Shown: positions 5,547 through 6,985 of the stretch, piece after piece | How positions within the stretch are numbered: position 1 is the first letter of the stretch | How the letters are laid out: every line of letters begins with the position of its first letter | Assembly: GCA_035529435.1 (NCBI GenBank) | Contig: DATKWS010000010.1 | Coordinates: forward strand, 1 to 6,985 | Direction of reading: 5' to 3' | DNA: 6,985 bases | Source: DATKWS01 sp035529435 | GTDB lineage: Bacteria; Krumholzibacteriota; Krumholzibacteriia; Krumholzibacteriales; Krumholzibacteriaceae | Position numbers and translations under genes: made by a program | Notes under the pieces: generated by a model | The model's database searches: none | Seen by the model: only the letters and a program-made list of their open reading frames with translations | Told to the model about the DNA's origin: nothing

Positions 5547-6917
5547 ATGGAATCGAGTAATCGCACAATAAAGAGAGTCGCAACGGCCTGTATCACGGCG
5601 GCCGGTTTGTTTTCCGTATTCTTGCTGATCTATTCGATCGTCAGGCACAAGTACGCGGTGAATGCGATGTACTCCGTATTGCCGGCCGCGTTGACGGTGC
5701 TATTTTTTTCATCGCTGCGGTGGAAGGAGTCCTACCGGGTAAACTTCGCCTTGCTGGTCTTCGTGACGGGTACCGTCGTGTACGCCGGTGAGATCGTGGT
5801 AGGGTACGCGGAGCTGTACCGGAATCACCATTCGTTCATACGAAGGAAATACGAAAAACTTGATCTGATCGAACGGTTTCGTGCGCAGGGAAAGACGGTA
5901 TACCCGATCTTCAGTTCGAGCGAATTATTGAGCAGAAGGCAAACACTGGACGGGTGCGTGCCGCTCGGCGGTATCGCGAATGCGACGACCATCCTCGGCA
6001 ATGAAAGCGGTACATGGATCCTGTACGAGAGCGACGAGCACGGTTTCAACAATCCGCCGGGGATCTGGGATTCCGATTCAGTCGATGTCGTCTCGGTCGG
6101 CGACTCGTTTGTGCACGGTCTCGCGGTCGAGCCGGGCAAAGACATATCGTCGCATATACGGAAACGATATCCGGCTACGCTCAATATCGGTTACGCGGGA
6201 AACGGCCCGCTGCGGGAACTGGCCGCCCTCGGGGAATACGGTACGCGCGTGCGCCCGCGATTCGTCTTGTGGTTCTATTACGAGAACGATCTGATCGACC
6301 TGCGGAATCCCGAAAACGGATCCCTGTTCCACCGGTACCTGGACCCCGATTTTTCCCAGCGGTTGATGGAGAAACAGGCCTTTATCGACAGCGCCCTGTC
6401 GCACATCGTCGAGCAATCCCTCCGGTGGGAGCTCGACGCCAGGAAGTGTGGCGGAGGCGTCCACACGTGCGCCGTACACAAAGTACTGAAGGAGCGGTCG
6501 TTGTTCTCGATCATCGCTTTGAAGGCGCTGCGGAGGAGGATCCGGTTCATGTTCCCCGAATCCGCGGACCTCACCGGGGAACTGGCGCAGTTCGGCGTTG
6601 TCCTCGCCGAGGCCAGAAAACGCGTCGAAGCGTGGGGCGGATCCCTGGTGTTCGTGTACCTGCCGGGTAAGAAACGCTACTCGAATCCCCAGCAGGGCGA
6701 TCGAATCAGAGAGGGTGTGCTCGCGCTGGTGAAGGACCTCAATGTTCCCTGTATCGATATACACGGCGTGTTCTCCGCCCAACCCGATCCCTTGAGCCTG
6801 TTCCCCGATCGCCCGGTCGTGCATTACAACGCACGGGGGTACGAGCTCGTGGCCGATGCGGTCCTGGCGTACATTCGGGCCGAATCGCAAGCGGTTTCCC
6901 CGCGCCGTATCGAGTAG
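5547..6917 (+). CDS. Membrane-anchored SGNH/GDSL-type hydrolase or acyltransferase-like protein
   Basis: A 456-residue protein with three N-terminal hydrophobic segments (about 11-32, 37-57, 63-86), then a soluble SGNH-like domain (about 175-445). Visible blocks are VGDSF with nucleophile S187, GYAGNGP with G218 (block II oxyanion glycine), FYYENDL with N247 (block III) and VVHYNARGYELVA with H426 (block V). The usual Asp three residues before the His is replaced by P423. D421 or D414 may serve instead. With three membrane passes and a basic N-terminus, the catalytic domain should face outward. Related SGNH proteins in surface-polysaccharide loci remove or transfer acyl, often acetyl, groups, and that role is inferred here. 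ATG 5547 is the first start after an in-frame TAG at 5514, with only a weak GGGG ten bases upstream. It is transcribed divergently from the GT-C-like operon and probably co-controlled with it. Confidence 0.85.
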   Translation: MESSNRTIKRVATACITAAGLFSVFLLIYSIVRHKYAVNAMYSVLPAALTVLFFSSLRWKESYRVNFALLVFVTGTVVYAGEIVVGYAELYRNHHSFIRRKYEKLDLIERFRAQGKTVYPIFSSSELLSRRQTLDGCVPLGGIANATTILGNESGTWILYESDEHGFNNPPGIWDSDSVDVVSVGDSFVHGLAVEPGKDISSHIRKRYPATLNIGYAGNGPLRELAALGEYGTRVRPRFVLWFYYENDLIDLRNPENGSLFHRYLDPDFSQRLMEKQAFIDSALSHIVEQSLRWELDARKCGGGVHTCAVHKVLKERSLFSIIALKALRRRIRFMFPESADLTGELAQFGVVLAEARKRVEAWGGSLVFVYLPGKKRYSNPQQGDRIREGVLALVKDLNVPCIDIHGVFSAQPDPLSLFPDRPVVHYNARGYELVADAVLAYIRAESQAVSPRRIE

Positions 6918-6927
6918 ACGGTCGGGA

Positions 6928-6976
6928 GCCGGCGTGATGGACGGGGGCGCCGGCGGAGCACCCCGGGAGGGTGTTT
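6928..6976 (+). terminator. Hairpins after the SGNH gene, weak terminator candidate
   Basis: Two inverted repeats follow the stop. One is GCCGGCG (6928-6934) with CGCCGGC (6948-6954), a perfect seven-base stem with a 13-base loop. The other is CACCC (6959-6963) with GGGTG (6969-6973), a five-base loop, followed by TTTC. The short T-run makes intrinsic termination only possible. The window ends too soon to see what follows. Confidence 0.3.
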
Positions 6977-6985
6977 CGGTCGGGG

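Noticed and set aside
1..6985. CRISPR array, tRNA, rRNA, insertion sequence or prophage signatures
   Set aside because: There are no regularly spaced direct repeats, no cloverleaf-like tRNA, no rRNA-like stretches, and no transposase or integrase motifs in any frame.

Overview
The window looks bacterial: G+C-rich coding DNA, Shine-Dalgarno-like sites (GGAAAGG, GAGG), sigma70-like promoter boxes and tightly overlapping genes. No marker gene fixes the phylum. I read it as an accessory or envelope-related locus of an uncultured or poorly described bacterium, and do not name a taxon.

Layout: a leftward (minus-strand) operon fills about 126-5396. In transcription order it holds (1) a large polytopic membrane protein with a C-terminal soluble domain, split by an apparent single-base frameshift near 4161; (2) an intact paralogue of it, 677 residues (1334-3367); and (3) a cytoplasmic M24-family metallopeptidase of the Xaa-Pro peptidase/creatinase type (126-1304, or from 1337). 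Junction 1/2 is an ATGA stop/start overlap, and a second ATGA lies at junction 2/3. A further leftward gene may start at the left edge (ATG at 18). A short intergenic segment before it carries an AT-rich perfect inverted repeat.

A 150-base divergent intergenic region (5397-5546) separates this operon from a rightward gene (5547-6917). That gene encodes a membrane-anchored SGNH/GDSL-type hydrolase or acyltransferase-like protein. The region carries two interleaved face-to-face promoter candidates, a 6-bp dyad spanning them, a small hairpin and an Arg-rich 15-codon leader ORF. Weak hairpins follow the rightward gene.

How the parts may work together (inference): the two large membrane proteins resemble GT-C-like glycosyltransferases that use lipid-linked sugar donors at the outer face of the cytoplasmic membrane. 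An anchored SGNH protein is a common companion in surface-glycan loci, where it adds or removes acyl groups. The peptidase is a less obvious partner. No mobile element, CRISPR array, tRNA or rRNA was seen.
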